Assembly (NCBI RefSeq): GCF_002217755.1
Contig: NZ_BCFL01000022.1
Location: 1-64,000, forward strand
Length of the DNA stretch: 64,000 bases
From: Streptomyces hyaluromycini
GTDB taxonomy: Bacteria; Actinomycetota; Actinomycetes; Streptomycetales; Streptomycetaceae
Direction of reading: 5' to 3'
This document shows positions 41,977 through 50,902 of the stretch, piece by piece (position 1 is the stretch's first letter; the number at the start of each line of letters is the position of its first letter). The notes beneath the pieces were generated by a model. The model worked only from the letters and a program-made list of their open reading frames with translations, was not told the DNA's origin and made no database searches. Made by a program: the position numbers and the translations under genes.

Positions 41977-43707
41977 TCAGCCGTCGAGCCAGTCGCCGGT
42001 GACGGTCGTGGGCTGGTGTCCCGTGGCGTTCCAGATGAAATGCGGGTGGGCGCAGCCGAACATGTAGGAGAGCAGTGCGGTGTCCTCCCTCCCGGTCTGA
42101 GGGTCGTACAGGGTGTAGAACTTCTCGGATCCGACGGCGCCGGCGTCCTGTTGGACCTGCCGAGCGCGGTCCGGGGACGGTGCATCCATGGATGCCTCCA
42201 CGGCGGTGACGTAGGTGCGTCGCAGGATCTCCCATGTGCTGTCGGTGTTGCCCTGCCAGGGGCCGTGCAGTGCTTCGAAGGCATGGAGCTCGGCGTCGAA
42301 GAGGGCCCATGTCCGGGGGAATTGGGCTCGGCAGAGTGCGGACAGCTCGGCGGTCCGGGAGCTCAGTGCCGGTGCGGTGGGGCGCGGGCCGATGGTGAGA
42401 GTGGTGCCGTGGGTGAGGATGCCGGTGCACGGGTTGGGCTGCAGGTCGCACAGCGGGCAGTCCTCGGCCGGGGGGAGGCCCTCGGTGATGCCGTCGAACC
42501 ACAGGGCGTGGCGGCCCGTGAGTCCCATCCAGACGATGGTGCTGCTCATCAACCAGGTGTTCCACATCGGTTCATGCGCCTCGGGCATGCAGCCGTACTT
42601 GATGAGGGCGATCGTGCAGGCGGCGTAGAGGGCCTTGGTGTGGGTGGGTAGGTCGGCGAGCCAGAAGTTGCTGATCTCGCCGGTGAGGGAGTCGACTCGT
42701 ACGTCGGCCATGTCGTCGATGACGCGGCACAGCAGCAGGGAGGCGAGGTGTTCTTCCTGCCAGAGTTCCGTATCGGGTGAGACGTGCCAGAACAGGCAGT
42801 CCAGCATCTGCAGGGCTGAATAGGTGCTCTGGCTGAGCGGGTTGGTCTGGGGGAGCGTGACGCTGCCCGCGTGGTGCTGTTGGAGCCAGTGCTCGTCGAC
42901 GGATCGCTTATGGGCTGCGTAGAGTCCGCAGACCAGGGCCCGTGCGCTGTTGGTGCTGAAACTCTCGGCCAAGCGGCCTTCGACGAGTTGGGTGACGTGC
43001 GTGGTGTCGATGGTGTCGATCACGCGCTTGTACTCGTGGAAGACGAGGATGTCGTCCTCGAAGCGGTGGCGGAGGCCAAGGTCTCGTTCAAGGTCGTTCA
43101 ACTGCCGGACCCAGATCCATCCGGCGGTCAGGACGCTGTCGAGTTCCCGGCGGTAGGGCCAGGCCTTGACGGTGAGGGGACGACCGGCGCTCTGCCGCCA
43201 GCTGTAGTCGCCCAGCGTGCGCGCAGGGGGCGTGGGCAGCCGACGGCACAGCGGGCAGGCGCAGGCGGTTGCCCGCTCCTCCTCACGCGGCGGGGCGAGC
43301 GCCCGGCTCCGCCAGGCCCCTTCCAGCATCGTGCAGGTCAGTCGGCAGATCTCGGCATCGGTGCCGACTTCCGGGAAGGCCGCTTCGATCATGCGCAGGC
43401 TGGCGTCCAGTCGTTTCAACCTGGCGTAGCCCTCCTCGTCGGGCGGGAGGAACGCGCGTGGCGCCAGTCGGAGGGCTCCCTCCACATGCAGCGTGGTGCC
43501 GGTGTGGGGGAAGCCGAGTGCGTCCAGCCGCTGCTGAGCGGCGTTCTGGGACCTTCGGTACTGCTCCGTGGTCCCATTGATGCGTTTCACGAAGAGGCCG
43601 GCCAGGGTGTTCCCCGCCTCCGAGGGCTGGAGCTGGGCGCTTGGCTGCGCCGGGAGCAGGCTGTCGGCGGACGCCTTCTGAACAGCACCTACGCCTTGAG
43701 ATGTCAC
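41977..43707 (-). CDS. Unrecognised 576-residue protein with Cys and Asp motifs
   Basis: The family is not recognised. Visible features are a possible metal-binding pair CACPLC (about residue 150), a second Cys cluster CPLCDLQPNPC (about residue 420), NDLERD near residue 202 and IDDMAD near residue 327. The last two superficially resemble terpene-synthase aspartate-rich motifs but in the wrong order. No signal or membrane segment is seen. The GTG start has GAAGGAGA upstream. Codon bias is weaker than in neighbours, suggesting transfer. Other possibilities: a distant terpenoid synthase or a zinc protein. It lies convergent to the conservon P450. Confidence 0.6.
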   Translation of the reverse strand: MTSQGVGAVQKASADSLLPAQPSAQLQPSEAGNTLAGLFVKRINGTTEQYRRSQNAAQQRLDALGFPHTGTTLHVEGALRLAPRAFLPPDEEGYARLKRLDASLRMIEAAFPEVGTDAEICRLTCTMLEGAWRSRALAPPREEERATACACPLCRRLPTPPARTLGDYSWRQSAGRPLTVKAWPYRRELDSVLTAGWIWVRQLNDLERDLGLRHRFEDDILVFHEYKRVIDTIDTTHVTQLVEGRLAESFSTNSARALVCGLYAAHKRSVDEHWLQQHHAGSVTLPQTNPLSQSTYSALQMLDCLFWHVSPDTELWQEEHLASLLLCRVIDDMADVRVDSLTGEISNFWLADLPTHTKALYAACTIALIKYGCMPEAHEPMWNTWLMSSTIVWMGLTGRHALWFDGITEGLPPAEDCPLCDLQPNPCTGILTHGTTLTIGPRPTAPALSSRTAELSALCRAQFPRTWALFDAELHAFEALHGPWQGNTDSTWEILRRTYVTAVEASMDAPSPDRARQVQQDAGAVGSEKFYTLYDPQTGREDTALLSYMFGCAHPHFIWNATGHQPTTVTGDWLDG

Positions 43708-43753
43708 ACCGGTCTCCTTCAAGCTGTGGTCCTGGCAACGGAATCGACCGACC

Positions 43754-44015
43754 GTGGTCGTTGGCCGGTCGGGTCCGGGAATCTTCTGTTTCATCCGCGA
43801 CGGCCTCGCCGAACAGCCGGACTCACGCGACCGGCTCCGCCTTCTGCTGCGAACGATCGCGAGGGGGTACGACTGCTGCGTGGACGGCCGAGGAAGTGGA
43901 ACGGGCCGCCGACCTGCCCTTCGAGTGCGAACAGCCCCGTGCCCGCTCGGTTCTCGAACGCGGCGAGCCGCTCGGCCACGGCGGATTCGTCCTCGACACC
44001 GGCGGCCTTGCATGA
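43754..44015 (+). pseudogene. Frameshifted gene remnant
   Basis: A protein-like stretch GIFCFIRDGLAEQPDSRDR and LRLLLRTIARG reads in one frame up to a GGGGG run near 43863. It then continues in the next frame as TTAAWTAEEVERAADLPFECEQ and LGHGGFVLDTGGLA. The join looks like one indel in the G-run. I do not recognise the parent family. No start or ribosome site was found. The minus-strand alternatives in this region look less protein-like. Confidence 0.35.
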
Positions 44016-44045
44016 ACGGCCCGCCCTTGTCGAAGCGCGCTCCTG

Positions 44046-44301
44046 CTACAAGGCGAGTGCCTGCATCGCCGCCTCAGCCGTGTCGGCCAGGAAGCACTCG
44101 CGGCCCGCCAGGCGTGGCGCGGCCACCGGATCCGAGGGCCGCGGCCGCTCCAGGAAGGCCGGTGAGGTGCTCCTCGAACCCGGCTTTGCCGTGCACCGGG
44201 CCCATGTCCCGGATCCAGCGCAGATGCCGGGCGCGCGCGAACTCCGGATGCTCACTGACGGGGGTCTCGAAGGGCAGGTCGAAGGTGACGTCCTGAGGCA
44301 T
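44046..44301 (-). pseudogene. Truncated class I terpene synthase
   Basis: ATG 44301 has GAAAGGA upstream and begins MPQDVTFDLPFETPVSEH, then ARARHLRWIRDMG and GFEEHL. This is the N-terminal pattern of Streptomyces class I terpene synthases such as those of pentalenene or methylisoborneol type. After about 50 residues the similarity fades and the frame stops at 44074. A neighbouring frame runs to 44046. The catalytic DDxxD and NSE regions are missing, so it is a broken gene. Confidence 0.5.
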
Positions 44302-44479
44302 GTGTTTCCTTTCGGGCGACAGTGCGCAGAGCCCCCCGTCTCTGCGAAACGGGTGGCCTGTCGGCCACCCGCGCACTCGAACTGGCCTTCGTGGCTCGAA
44401 AGTTGAGCCGTGAGGCGCTACGAGGCTGCCCAGAGCGTAAATGATCTACGCGTGACCTGACCGTGACGTGTGTTACTGC

Positions 44480-46114
44480 TCATGCCTCCGGAGCTGAGTA
44501 CACTCGCGCGCCCCCCACGTATGTGTGCGCGACGCGTGTGTCCGCGATGCGCTCGGGGGCCCCGGCAAATGGATCGCGGTCCAGGACCACCAGATCCGCG
44601 AGCGCCCCGACCGCCACCCGCCCGGTGTCGTCGAGGTGGTTCACGTAGGCCGAACCGGCCGTGTACGCCGTGATCGCCGCGCCGAGCCCCAGCCGTTCCC
44701 CGGGCAGGAACACCGGCGCGTCGCCGCCCGGTTCGACCCGGTTCACTGCGACATGGATGCCCTGGAGCGGGTCGGGGCTGCTCACCGGCCAGTCGCTGCC
44801 GCCCGCGAGCCGCGCCCCGGCGCGCAGCAGCGACCCGAACGGGTACTGCCACGAGGCCCGTTCGGACCCCAGGAAGGGGATCGTCAGCTCGTCCATCTGC
44901 GGCTCGTGCGCGGCCCACAGCGCCTGGATGTTGGCGGTGGCGCCGAGCCGAGCGAAACGCGGTACGTCGTCGGGGTGGACGACCTGGAGATGCGCCAGGT
45001 GGGGTCGCGTGTCGCTCATCCCGTTGGCCGCCCGCGCCGCCTCGACCGCGTCCAGCGCGTCGCGTACGGCCCGGTCTCCCAGCGCATGGAAATGGCACTG
45101 GAAGCCGAGTGCGTCCAACTCGGTCACGTACCCGGGAAGTTGCTTCGGATCGATGAAGCTCTTGCCTCGATTGCCCGTGGCGCAGCCGCACTTGTCCAGG
45201 TAGGGGTCGAGCAGCGCCGCCGTGCCGTTCTCGGCGACCCCGTCCAGCATCAGCTTCACCGTGCCCGCCCGGAACCGGCCATGGCTCAACGCGGTCCGCT
45301 TCTCCACGAGTTCGGGGATCTGCTCGGCCCCGCGCTCCCGGTCCCACCACAGCGCGCCCACCACCCGCGCGGTCAGCGAACCGTCCCGGGCCGCCGTGAG
45401 GTACGCCTGCGACGGGTCGTCCATGCCGAGGAACTCCCCGACCAGCGCGTCCTGCCAGGCCGTGATGCCGAGCGCGTGCAGATGCCGCTGGGCGTGCAGC
45501 AGTGCCGCGAGCCGGTCCGCCGGGGAGGCGGCCGGCGCGAGCCGGCCGACCAGTTGCATCGCGCCCTCCTGGAGCGTGCCGCTCGGCACGCCGGACGCGT
45601 CCCGCTCGATCCGCCCGTCGGCCGGGTCCGGCGTGTCGCGGCCGATCCCGGCCAGCTCCAGGGCCCGGCTGTTGACCCACGCCCCGTGATGGTCCCGGTT
45701 GGGCAGGTACACCGGCCGGTCCGGTACGACGGCGTCCAGCAGCTCCTTCGTCGGCGTGCCGCCCGCGAACGCCTCCATGGACCAGCCGCCGCCCAGGATC
45801 CACGCCCGCTCCGGATGCGCCTCGGCGTAGGCGCGTACGGCGGCCACGGTCTCCTCGGCGGTCCGCAGCCCGGTCAGATCGCACTGGGTCAGTTCGAGGC
45901 CGGCCGGGACCGGATGGACGTGCGCGTCCTGGAACCCGGGCAGCAGCAGCCGCCCGGCCAGGTCGACCACCTCGGTGCGCGGCCCGGCGAGCTCCCGCAG
46001 TTCCCCGGCGGGGCCGACGGCGCTGATGCGCTCACCGGTGACGGCGACGGCGGCGGCCACGGGACCCTCGGGGGTGAGGACGGGGCCACCGGTGAAGAGC
46101 AGATCTGCGTGCAT
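44480..46114 (-). CDS. Amidohydrolase, YtcJ type
   Basis: A 544-residue metal-dependent hydrolase. It begins MHADLLFTGGPVLTPEGP. The metal motif is GFQDAHVHP, followed by WILGGGWSMEAF, KLMLDGVAENGTAALL, CHFHALGDRAV (metal histidines) and the late Asp in AGGSDWPVSSPDPL. The C-terminal strand domain is VALADLVVLDRDPF-like. YtcJ-type enzymes act on amides such as N-formyl compounds, and the substrate here is unknown. It lies 11 bp behind the permease, so both form an uptake-hydrolysis operon. The start has AGGAA upstream. Confidence 0.92.
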   Translation of the reverse strand: MHADLLFTGGPVLTPEGPVAAAVAVTGERISAVGPAGELRELAGPRTEVVDLAGRLLLPGFQDAHVHPVPAGLELTQCDLTGLRTAEETVAAVRAYAEAHPERAWILGGGWSMEAFAGGTPTKELLDAVVPDRPVYLPNRDHHGAWVNSRALELAGIGRDTPDPADGRIERDASGVPSGTLQEGAMQLVGRLAPAASPADRLAALLHAQRHLHALGITAWQDALVGEFLGMDDPSQAYLTAARDGSLTARVVGALWWDRERGAEQIPELVEKRTALSHGRFRAGTVKLMLDGVAENGTAALLDPYLDKCGCATGNRGKSFIDPKQLPGYVTELDALGFQCHFHALGDRAVRDALDAVEAARAANGMSDTRPHLAHLQVVHPDDVPRFARLGATANIQALWAAHEPQMDELTIPFLGSERASWQYPFGSLLRAGARLAGGSDWPVSSPDPLQGIHVAVNRVEPGGDAPVFLPGERLGLGAAITAYTAGSAYVNHLDDTGRVAVGALADLVVLDRDPFAGAPERIADTRVAHTYVGGARVYSAPEA

Positions 46115-46125
46115 GTTTCCTGTTC

Positions 46126-47619
46126 CTAGTTGGGGGTCGAGAGCAGCTGGGGCGCGTCGGCATCCGTGCCCTCGCCGGTGCAGAAGTACGGCGAGCGGCG
46201 CACGTACTTCGCCCACCCGGCCGCGACGAACCCGGACGCGATCATCACCAGCGGGGTGGTCAGCAGGAACCAGCCGTTGTCCGCGCTGACCTCGAAGTGG
46301 TCGGCCGAGGTGTAGAAGGACCAGCCGAGATAGCCGCCGAGACCCAGCAGGGCGAGGGCGCTCAGCGCCGGAAGGACCACGGCCCGTACGCCCTGCCGCC
46401 AGTCCTCCCGGAGCAGGGATCGGAAGCGCGCGGCGGCGGCGAGCGCGGTGAGCGCGTACGACAGGGCGACGACGATGCCGACGGCGTTCACCGTCGCCAT
46501 GATCATGTCGGCGAGCCGCGGGATCACCAGGGCGAGCGCGGCGACCGCCACGGCCAGCGCGCCGATCAGCAACGTGCCGGCCGCCGGGGTCCCGTACCGG
46601 GCACTGACCCTGGACCACACCGGCCCGAGAGTACGGTCCCGGCTCATCGCGAACATGCCCCGGGCCGTCGGGATCACCCCGGCCTGGAGCGAGGCCACCG
46701 CCGAGAACATCAGCGCCACCAGCGGCAGCGCGGCCCACGGCTGCGAGGCCAGCCGGTCGCCGAAGAACGCCAGACCCTGGGCCCCGTGCCCGGCCAGCTC
46801 CCGCTCCGACAGCACCCGCTGGAACGCCACCGAGCCCAGCAGGAACAGCCCCAGCATGGTCACCAGGGTGATCAGCCCGGCCCGGGAGGCGTCCCGGGGG
46901 TCGCGGACCTCCTCGTTGACGCTGAACGCGGCCTCGAAACCCCAGTAGCAGAACACCGAAAGGAGCAGGCCCTGGGCGAGTGCGGTGGCCGACGGGATCG
47001 CGAACGGGTCGAACCAGCTCAGGCTGAAGGGGTGCGGTCCGGTGACGATGCCGTAGCCGCAGAACCCGAGCAGCACGACGTACTCGAAGACCAGCAGCCC
47101 GGTCTGGAGGCGGGCGGCGGTGCGGATGCCGGTCACCGCGGTCAGGGTGACGGCGACCAGGACGACGATGCCGACGGCCGTGGTCTGTGCCGTGGAGCCG
47201 GGGTCGAGGGCGAGCGAGCCGATCCGGTGCACTCCGGCCTCACCCGCCAGTTGCAGGATCGCGGATCCCGTGACCGCCGTGGTGTACGCGAGGAACGCGA
47301 CCGTCGCCACGATGTTCACCCAGCCGACCATGAAGCCGAGCCACGGATTGAGCGAACGGCCCACCCACACATATCCGTTGCCCGCGTTCGGCTCCACCCG
47401 GTTCAGCCGGGAGTAGGCGCCCGCGATGCCGAGGACCGGCAGGAACGCCAGCAGCATGACGGCCGGCAGATGCAGCCCGACCACTCCGGCCGTCACCCCC
47501 AGACCGATGCCGATGCTGGTGGTGGCGGCCGTACTGGACGCGGCCACCGCGATGCCGTCGAGGACGCCGAGGGATCTGCGCAACTCAGGGGGGTCTGCTG
47601 TGTAGGGCTGGTCGGTCAT
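46126..47619 (-). CDS. APC-family amino-acid/amine permease
   Basis: A 497-residue integral membrane protein with about 12 helices and APC features (GIAVAASSTAATTSIGIGLG, EPNAGNGYVWVGRSLNPWLGFMVGW, CYWGFEAAFSVNEEVRDPRDAS). It probably imports an amino acid or amine derivative that the coupled amidohydrolase then cleaves. The start is ATG 47619. It is divergent from a TetR regulator with a 130-bp gap, so it is likely under that regulator. Confidence 0.92.
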   Translation of the reverse strand: MTDQPYTADPPELRRSLGVLDGIAVAASSTAATTSIGIGLGVTAGVVGLHLPAVMLLAFLPVLGIAGAYSRLNRVEPNAGNGYVWVGRSLNPWLGFMVGWVNIVATVAFLAYTTAVTGSAILQLAGEAGVHRIGSLALDPGSTAQTTAVGIVVLVAVTLTAVTGIRTAARLQTGLLVFEYVVLLGFCGYGIVTGPHPFSLSWFDPFAIPSATALAQGLLLSVFCYWGFEAAFSVNEEVRDPRDASRAGLITLVTMLGLFLLGSVAFQRVLSERELAGHGAQGLAFFGDRLASQPWAALPLVALMFSAVASLQAGVIPTARGMFAMSRDRTLGPVWSRVSARYGTPAAGTLLIGALAVAVAALALVIPRLADMIMATVNAVGIVVALSYALTALAAAARFRSLLREDWRQGVRAVVLPALSALALLGLGGYLGWSFYTSADHFEVSADNGWFLLTTPLVMIASGFVAAGWAKYVRRSPYFCTGEGTDADAPQLLSTPN

Positions 47620-47701
47620 GGCCGGCACACTCCGCTCGCACCTGGGGGCCGGACTGGTCGGCCCCGGTGACGGGACATGAAACTGCCGGCGCCCTTCACA
47701 G

Positions 47702-47723
47702 GTCAACGGTGTTGTCATAAGGT
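47702..47723 (+). promoter_or_regulatory. TetR gene promoter with CAAC/GTTG repeat
   Basis: CAAC-GGT-GTTG followed by TCATAAGGT, in which TAAGGT fits a -10. A GGAGG ribosome site and ATG 47750 follow at normal spacing. A close relative of this string occurs at 30485. Confidence 0.45.
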
Positions 47724-47749
47724 GCCCGGCACGACGTGAGGGAGGTTCC

Positions 47750-48469
47750 ATGAGCGAACGTGTCGTCCCGGCCGCCGCCCGGCAGCGCCGGCGCCCCACC
47801 CGGCAGGGCGTGGTCCTCTCCGAGGAGCTGATCGTCGAGACCGCGATGCGGCTGATCGAGGAGCACGGCGCCGACGCCCTGTCCGTGCGCCGCCTCGGCC
47901 GCGCCCTGGGCGCTGACCCCAGCTCCCTGTACCGCTACTTCCGGCACACCGACGACCTGATGCTCGCCATCGCCGACGAGCTGATCGGCCGTACCCTGCG
48001 GAGCTGGCGACCCACCGGCGACTGGCCCGCCGACCTGCGCGACCTCGGCCTGCGCATGCACGCCGGAGCCCTCGCCCACCCCCGGGCGGCAGTGCTCAGC
48101 GCCCACCGGGTGACCGGGCGGACGTACGAGATCCAGGCCGTCGAGACCGTCCTCGGGGTGCTGCGGAACGCCGGTTTCCCGGATCCGGAGGCGGTCCGCG
48201 TCTACCACGCCTTCGTCGACCAGGCCCTCGCGTACGGCGCCCTCGACTCCGCCAACACCGCCCTGCCCCAGGCCGCCCGGGACGCCGAGGCGGACGTGTG
48301 GCGGGCGACCTACGCCCGGCTGCCCGCCACCAGCCATCCGAACATCGCGGCCACCGCCCGCCATCTCGTGGCCTCGATGCGGGGCAGCTCCTACCCGGCC
48401 GCCCTCGACCTGCTCCTGACGGCGGCCGAGGCGCGGCTCACGCAGATCCGCGAGGCCGCGGGCGCCTGA
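47750..48469 (+). CDS. TetR-family regulator
   Basis: 239 residues: a basic N-terminal arm, helix-turn-helix (ALSVRRLGRALGADPSSLYRYFRHTDDLM) and a TetR C-terminal helical domain. It is divergent from the permease-amidohydrolase operon and very likely represses it. The ribosome site GGGAGG precedes ATG 47750. Its stop overlaps the start of a small downstream gene. Confidence 0.93.
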   Translation: MSERVVPAAARQRRRPTRQGVVLSEELIVETAMRLIEEHGADALSVRRLGRALGADPSSLYRYFRHTDDLMLAIADELIGRTLRSWRPTGDWPADLRDLGLRMHAGALAHPRAAVLSAHRVTGRTYEIQAVETVLGVLRNAGFPDPEAVRVYHAFVDQALAYGALDSANTALPQAARDAEADVWRATYARLPATSHPNIAATARHLVASMRGSSYPAALDLLLTAAEARLTQIREAAGA

Positions 48470-48675
48470 TGATCGCGCGGACCCGCCCCCTCCCGGACCA
48501 CAACAGCGCCGGGAGCCGGGCCCGCGCGCGACGGGAGGCGGAGCGCCGGGTGGTCGGCCTCGGCGGACTGCCCACCGAGACCCGGGACCCGACCGGGCCG
48601 TACGAGGAGCGCGGCTACTCCGACCCGGCCGGACACCCCTTCACGCTGCGTCCGGCCCTGCTCCCGGAGGGCTGA
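48469..48675 (+). CDS. Small coupled hypothetical protein
   Basis: 68 residues, ATG overlapping the TetR stop as TGATG, so translation is coupled. It has a basic N-terminal half (GSRARARREAERRVVGLGG), then YEERGYSDPAGHPFTLRPALLPEG. The family is unknown. The last 35 bp overlap the convergent DUF4235 gene, so both real boundaries need care. Confidence 0.55.
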   Translation: MIARTRPLPDHNSAGSRARARREAERRVVGLGGLPTETRDPTGPYEERGYSDPAGHPFTLRPALLPEG

Positions 48676-48982
48676 CCCGGTCCCGGCCGCTCTTGCGCGC
48701 GGTCGGCCACACCCCGGTGGAGCGCTCTATGGCCGTCGCGCCGGTGCGGTCCACGGCGCTGCGCACCACCGCGAAGACCGCACCCTGGACCGCCGCGGCC
48801 AGCAGCACCTCGCCCCAGCCGCGGTCCCGGTCCAGGGCGTCCGGTGCGTCCTCCTCGCCACGCAGCGCCTTCCAGGTCCGGCGGAAGACCAGTGCGCCCA
48901 GCGCCCCGCCGGCCCAGGTCAGCACGGAGCCGACGGGTGCGTAGACGAGCGGGAGTTTCAGCTTCTTCCTGCGCTTGGCCAT
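48641..48982 (-). CDS. DUF4235 membrane protein
   Basis: A 113-residue small membrane protein: basic start KRRKKLKLPLVYAPVGSVLTWAGGALGALVFRRTWKALRGEEDAPDA, then a second helix GWGEVLLAAAVQGAVFAVVRSAVDRTGA. This is the DUF4235 pattern, probably two helices with an Asp-rich loop. The function is unknown. It is followed by the reductase gene in the same direction with 16 bp between. Confidence 0.85.
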   Translation of the reverse strand: MAKRRKKLKLPLVYAPVGSVLTWAGGALGALVFRRTWKALRGEEDAPDALDRDRGWGEVLLAAAVQGAVFAVVRSAVDRTGATAIERSTGVWPTARKSGRDRVSPPGAGPDAA

Positions 48983-48998
48983 GCCTGCCTCCGCGTTC

Positions 48999-50015
48999 TC
49001 AGGGCCGCCCCGCGACCGCGACCTCCTCGTCCGCCGGCACCGGGCCGGGCGGCGTCCCGTCCCCGAAGGGCCGGCCGCCGAGCTCCCCCCGGTGATGGGG
49101 AGTCAGCCACCCGGCGAGATCCGGGCCGAGAGGCACGATACGGGTCGGGTTGATCCCGGTGTGGACCTGGTAGTAGTGCCGCTTGATGTGGTCGAAGTCG
49201 ACGGTGTCACCGAATCCCGGCGTCTGGTAGAGGTCCCTGGCGTACGCCCACAGCACCGGGTTCTCCGCGAGCTTCCAGCGGTTGCACTTGAAGTGGCCGT
49301 GGTAGACGGCGTCGAACCGCACCAGTGTGGTGAACAGCCGGATGTCGGCCTCGGTGAGGCTGTCCCCGACCAGGTAGCGCTGCCCGGCCAGCCGCTCGGC
49401 GAGCAGCTCAAGGCGCCGGAACACGCCCGCCCACGCCTCCTCGTACTTCTGCTGCTCGTGCGCGAACCCGGCCCGGTAGACCCCGTTGTTGACGTCCTCG
49501 TACACCTCCGCCATGACCGTGTCGATCTCGTCCCGGTGCCGCGCCGGGTACAGGTCCGGCGCGCCGTCCCGGTGCAGAGCCGTCCACTCGGTGGCCAGGT
49601 CCAGGGTCAGCTGCTGGTAGTCGTTGGTGACCAGCTGTCCGCTCGGCACGTCCACGACCGCGGGCACGCTCACCCCGCCCGGGTAGTAGGTCTCCCGGCG
49701 GTCGTAGGCCTCGCTCAGGTACCGGATGCCGAGCACCGGGTCACGGCCGCCGGGGTCGAGGGTGAAGCGCCAGCTGCGGTCGTCCTGGACCGGGTCGGTG
49801 ACGGCGAGCGACAGGGCGTCCTCCAGGCCGAGCAGCCGCCGGGAGATCACCGCCCGGCTCGCCCACGGGCAGGCACGGCTGACCACCAGCCGGTAGCGTC
49901 CGGCCGCCACCGGCCAGCCGTCCCTTCCGTCCGCCGTGATCCGGTCCGTGAAATGGCTGGGGGACCGGCTGAATGCCTTGTGTCCCAGCGCGCTGTTGCC
50001 GTCGCCGCCGCTCAT
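48999..50015 (-). CDS. Glutathionyl-hydroquinone-reductase-like protein
   Basis: A 338-residue GST-superfamily protein of the YqjG/ECM4 (Xi) type. The catalytic Cys lies in SRACPWASRA near residue 49. The C-terminal helical domain has the usual DVNNGVYRAGFA, YLVGDSLTEADIRLFTTLVRFD, VYHGHFKCN and a Tyr-rich end. Actinobacteria lack glutathione, so mycothiol-conjugated quinones are the likely substrate. ATG 50015 has GGAGG upstream. A perfect inverted repeat lies 45 bp before it. Confidence 0.92.
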   Translation of the reverse strand: MSGGDGNSALGHKAFSRSPSHFTDRITADGRDGWPVAAGRYRLVVSRACPWASRAVISRRLLGLEDALSLAVTDPVQDDRSWRFTLDPGGRDPVLGIRYLSEAYDRRETYYPGGVSVPAVVDVPSGQLVTNDYQQLTLDLATEWTALHRDGAPDLYPARHRDEIDTVMAEVYEDVNNGVYRAGFAHEQQKYEEAWAGVFRRLELLAERLAGQRYLVGDSLTEADIRLFTTLVRFDAVYHGHFKCNRWKLAENPVLWAYARDLYQTPGFGDTVDFDHIKRHYYQVHTGINPTRIVPLGPDLAGWLTPHHRGELGGRPFGDGTPPGPVPADEEVAVAGRP

Positions 50016-50059
50016 ATGTCCTCCTTGCCGGGGGGCCGCCCTCGGTCGACCGGGGGCCC

Positions 50060-50079
50060 TGCGGGAATGCGTTCCCGCA
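50060..50079. promoter_or_regulatory. Inverted repeat before reductase gene
   Basis: TGCGGGAA and TTCCCGCA flank TGCG. It is perfect and 45 bp before the minus-strand start, a likely operator. Confidence 0.55.
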
Positions 50080-50189
50080 TTTCGGCCTCTCGCACGGAGT
50101 GATCAGCCCCCTGTCGGCGCGGCCGGCGCTCGTGGCGCTCGCCGCCGGCCTGCCGATCACCCAGGAGGCGGCAGGGGGGGCACATGAAA

Positions 50190-50220
50190 GCCCCGCCGCG
50201 ACGGGGGAACGCGGCGGGGC
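50190..50220 (-). terminator. Hairpin terminator
   Basis: GCCCCGCCGCG and CGCGGCGGGGC with a 9-base loop, followed on the minus strand by TTTC. It lies downstream of the Ddn-type gene. It belongs to the same hairpin type as 22617-22651. Confidence 0.65.
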
Positions 50221-50330
50221 CTGCTATTCGGCTGCCCGGCCCGAAGCCGGTTCATGCCTTCCGGAAACAGATTTTTCTAAATTCCGACGGTCCCCGGCCG
50301 GAATGGATTCCCGGAATCGTCAGTTCCCCG

Positions 50331-50771
50331 TTACTGCGCCTCCAGGACGAACACCGGGATCTCCCGGTTGGTCTTCGTCTGGTACTCGGCGTACGGCGGA
50401 TACGCCGCGACGGCCCGCTCCCACCACTCGGCCTTCTCCGCGCCGGTGACCTCACGGGCGGTCATGTCCTGCTTGACCGGCCCGTCCTGGAGCTCGACGA
50501 CCGGGTGCGACTTGACGTTGAAGTACCAGACCGGATGCTTGGGCGCACCGCCCTGGGAGGCGACCACGGCGTACTTCCCGGCGTGCTCCACCCGCATCAG
50601 CGGGGTCTTGCGGATCTTCCCGCTCTTGACGCCCAGAGTGGTGAGCAGGATGACGGGCATCCCGGTGTCCATCAGGGTGGTGCCCTCCTTCCCGCCCGAG
50701 CTCTCGTACAACTCGACCTGCTCGCGCACCCAGGCGGTCGGGCTGGGCTCGTACTCGCCCTCAAGAGGCAT
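50331..50771 (-). CDS. F420-dependent Ddn-type nitroreductase family protein
   Basis: A 146-residue deazaflavin-dependent oxidoreductase: WVREQVELYESSGGKEGTTL, ILLTTLGVKSGKIRKTPLMRVEHAGKYAVVASQGGAPKHPVWYFNVKSHPVVELQDG are characteristic of Ddn. The group uses reduced F420 to reduce quinones or nitro compounds. ATG 50771 is chosen with GAGGGGACGG upstream; M1 at 50819 has no site. It is a single gene. Confidence 0.92.
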   Translation of the reverse strand: MPLEGEYEPSPTAWVREQVELYESSGGKEGTTLMDTGMPVILLTTLGVKSGKIRKTPLMRVEHAGKYAVVASQGGAPKHPVWYFNVKSHPVVELQDGPVKQDMTAREVTGAEKAEWWERAVAAYPPYAEYQTKTNREIPVFVLEAQ

Positions 50772-50902
50772 GAGGTCCGTCCCCTCGTCGCTTCCATGAC
50801 TGACGGCATGATTCAACACCGGGAGTGCCCCGGATCATCCACACGACACCGGTGCCCTGACGGGATCTCGCCCACGCCCAGCGCCCCGGGCGCACGGGGC
50901 GG

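Larger units (their letters stand above)
50016..50330. other. Intergenic region with operator and terminator
   Basis: 315 bp. It holds the palindrome at 50060-50079 before the reductase gene and the hairpin at 50190-50220. The rest is lower-GC sequence without a gene. No coding frame with a ribosome site was found. Confidence 0.5.

Noticed and set aside
43791..43979. 62-codon minus-strand frame beside the terpene remnant
   Set aside because: The plus-strand reading in the same place has better protein character, and no ribosome site precedes the minus-strand frame.
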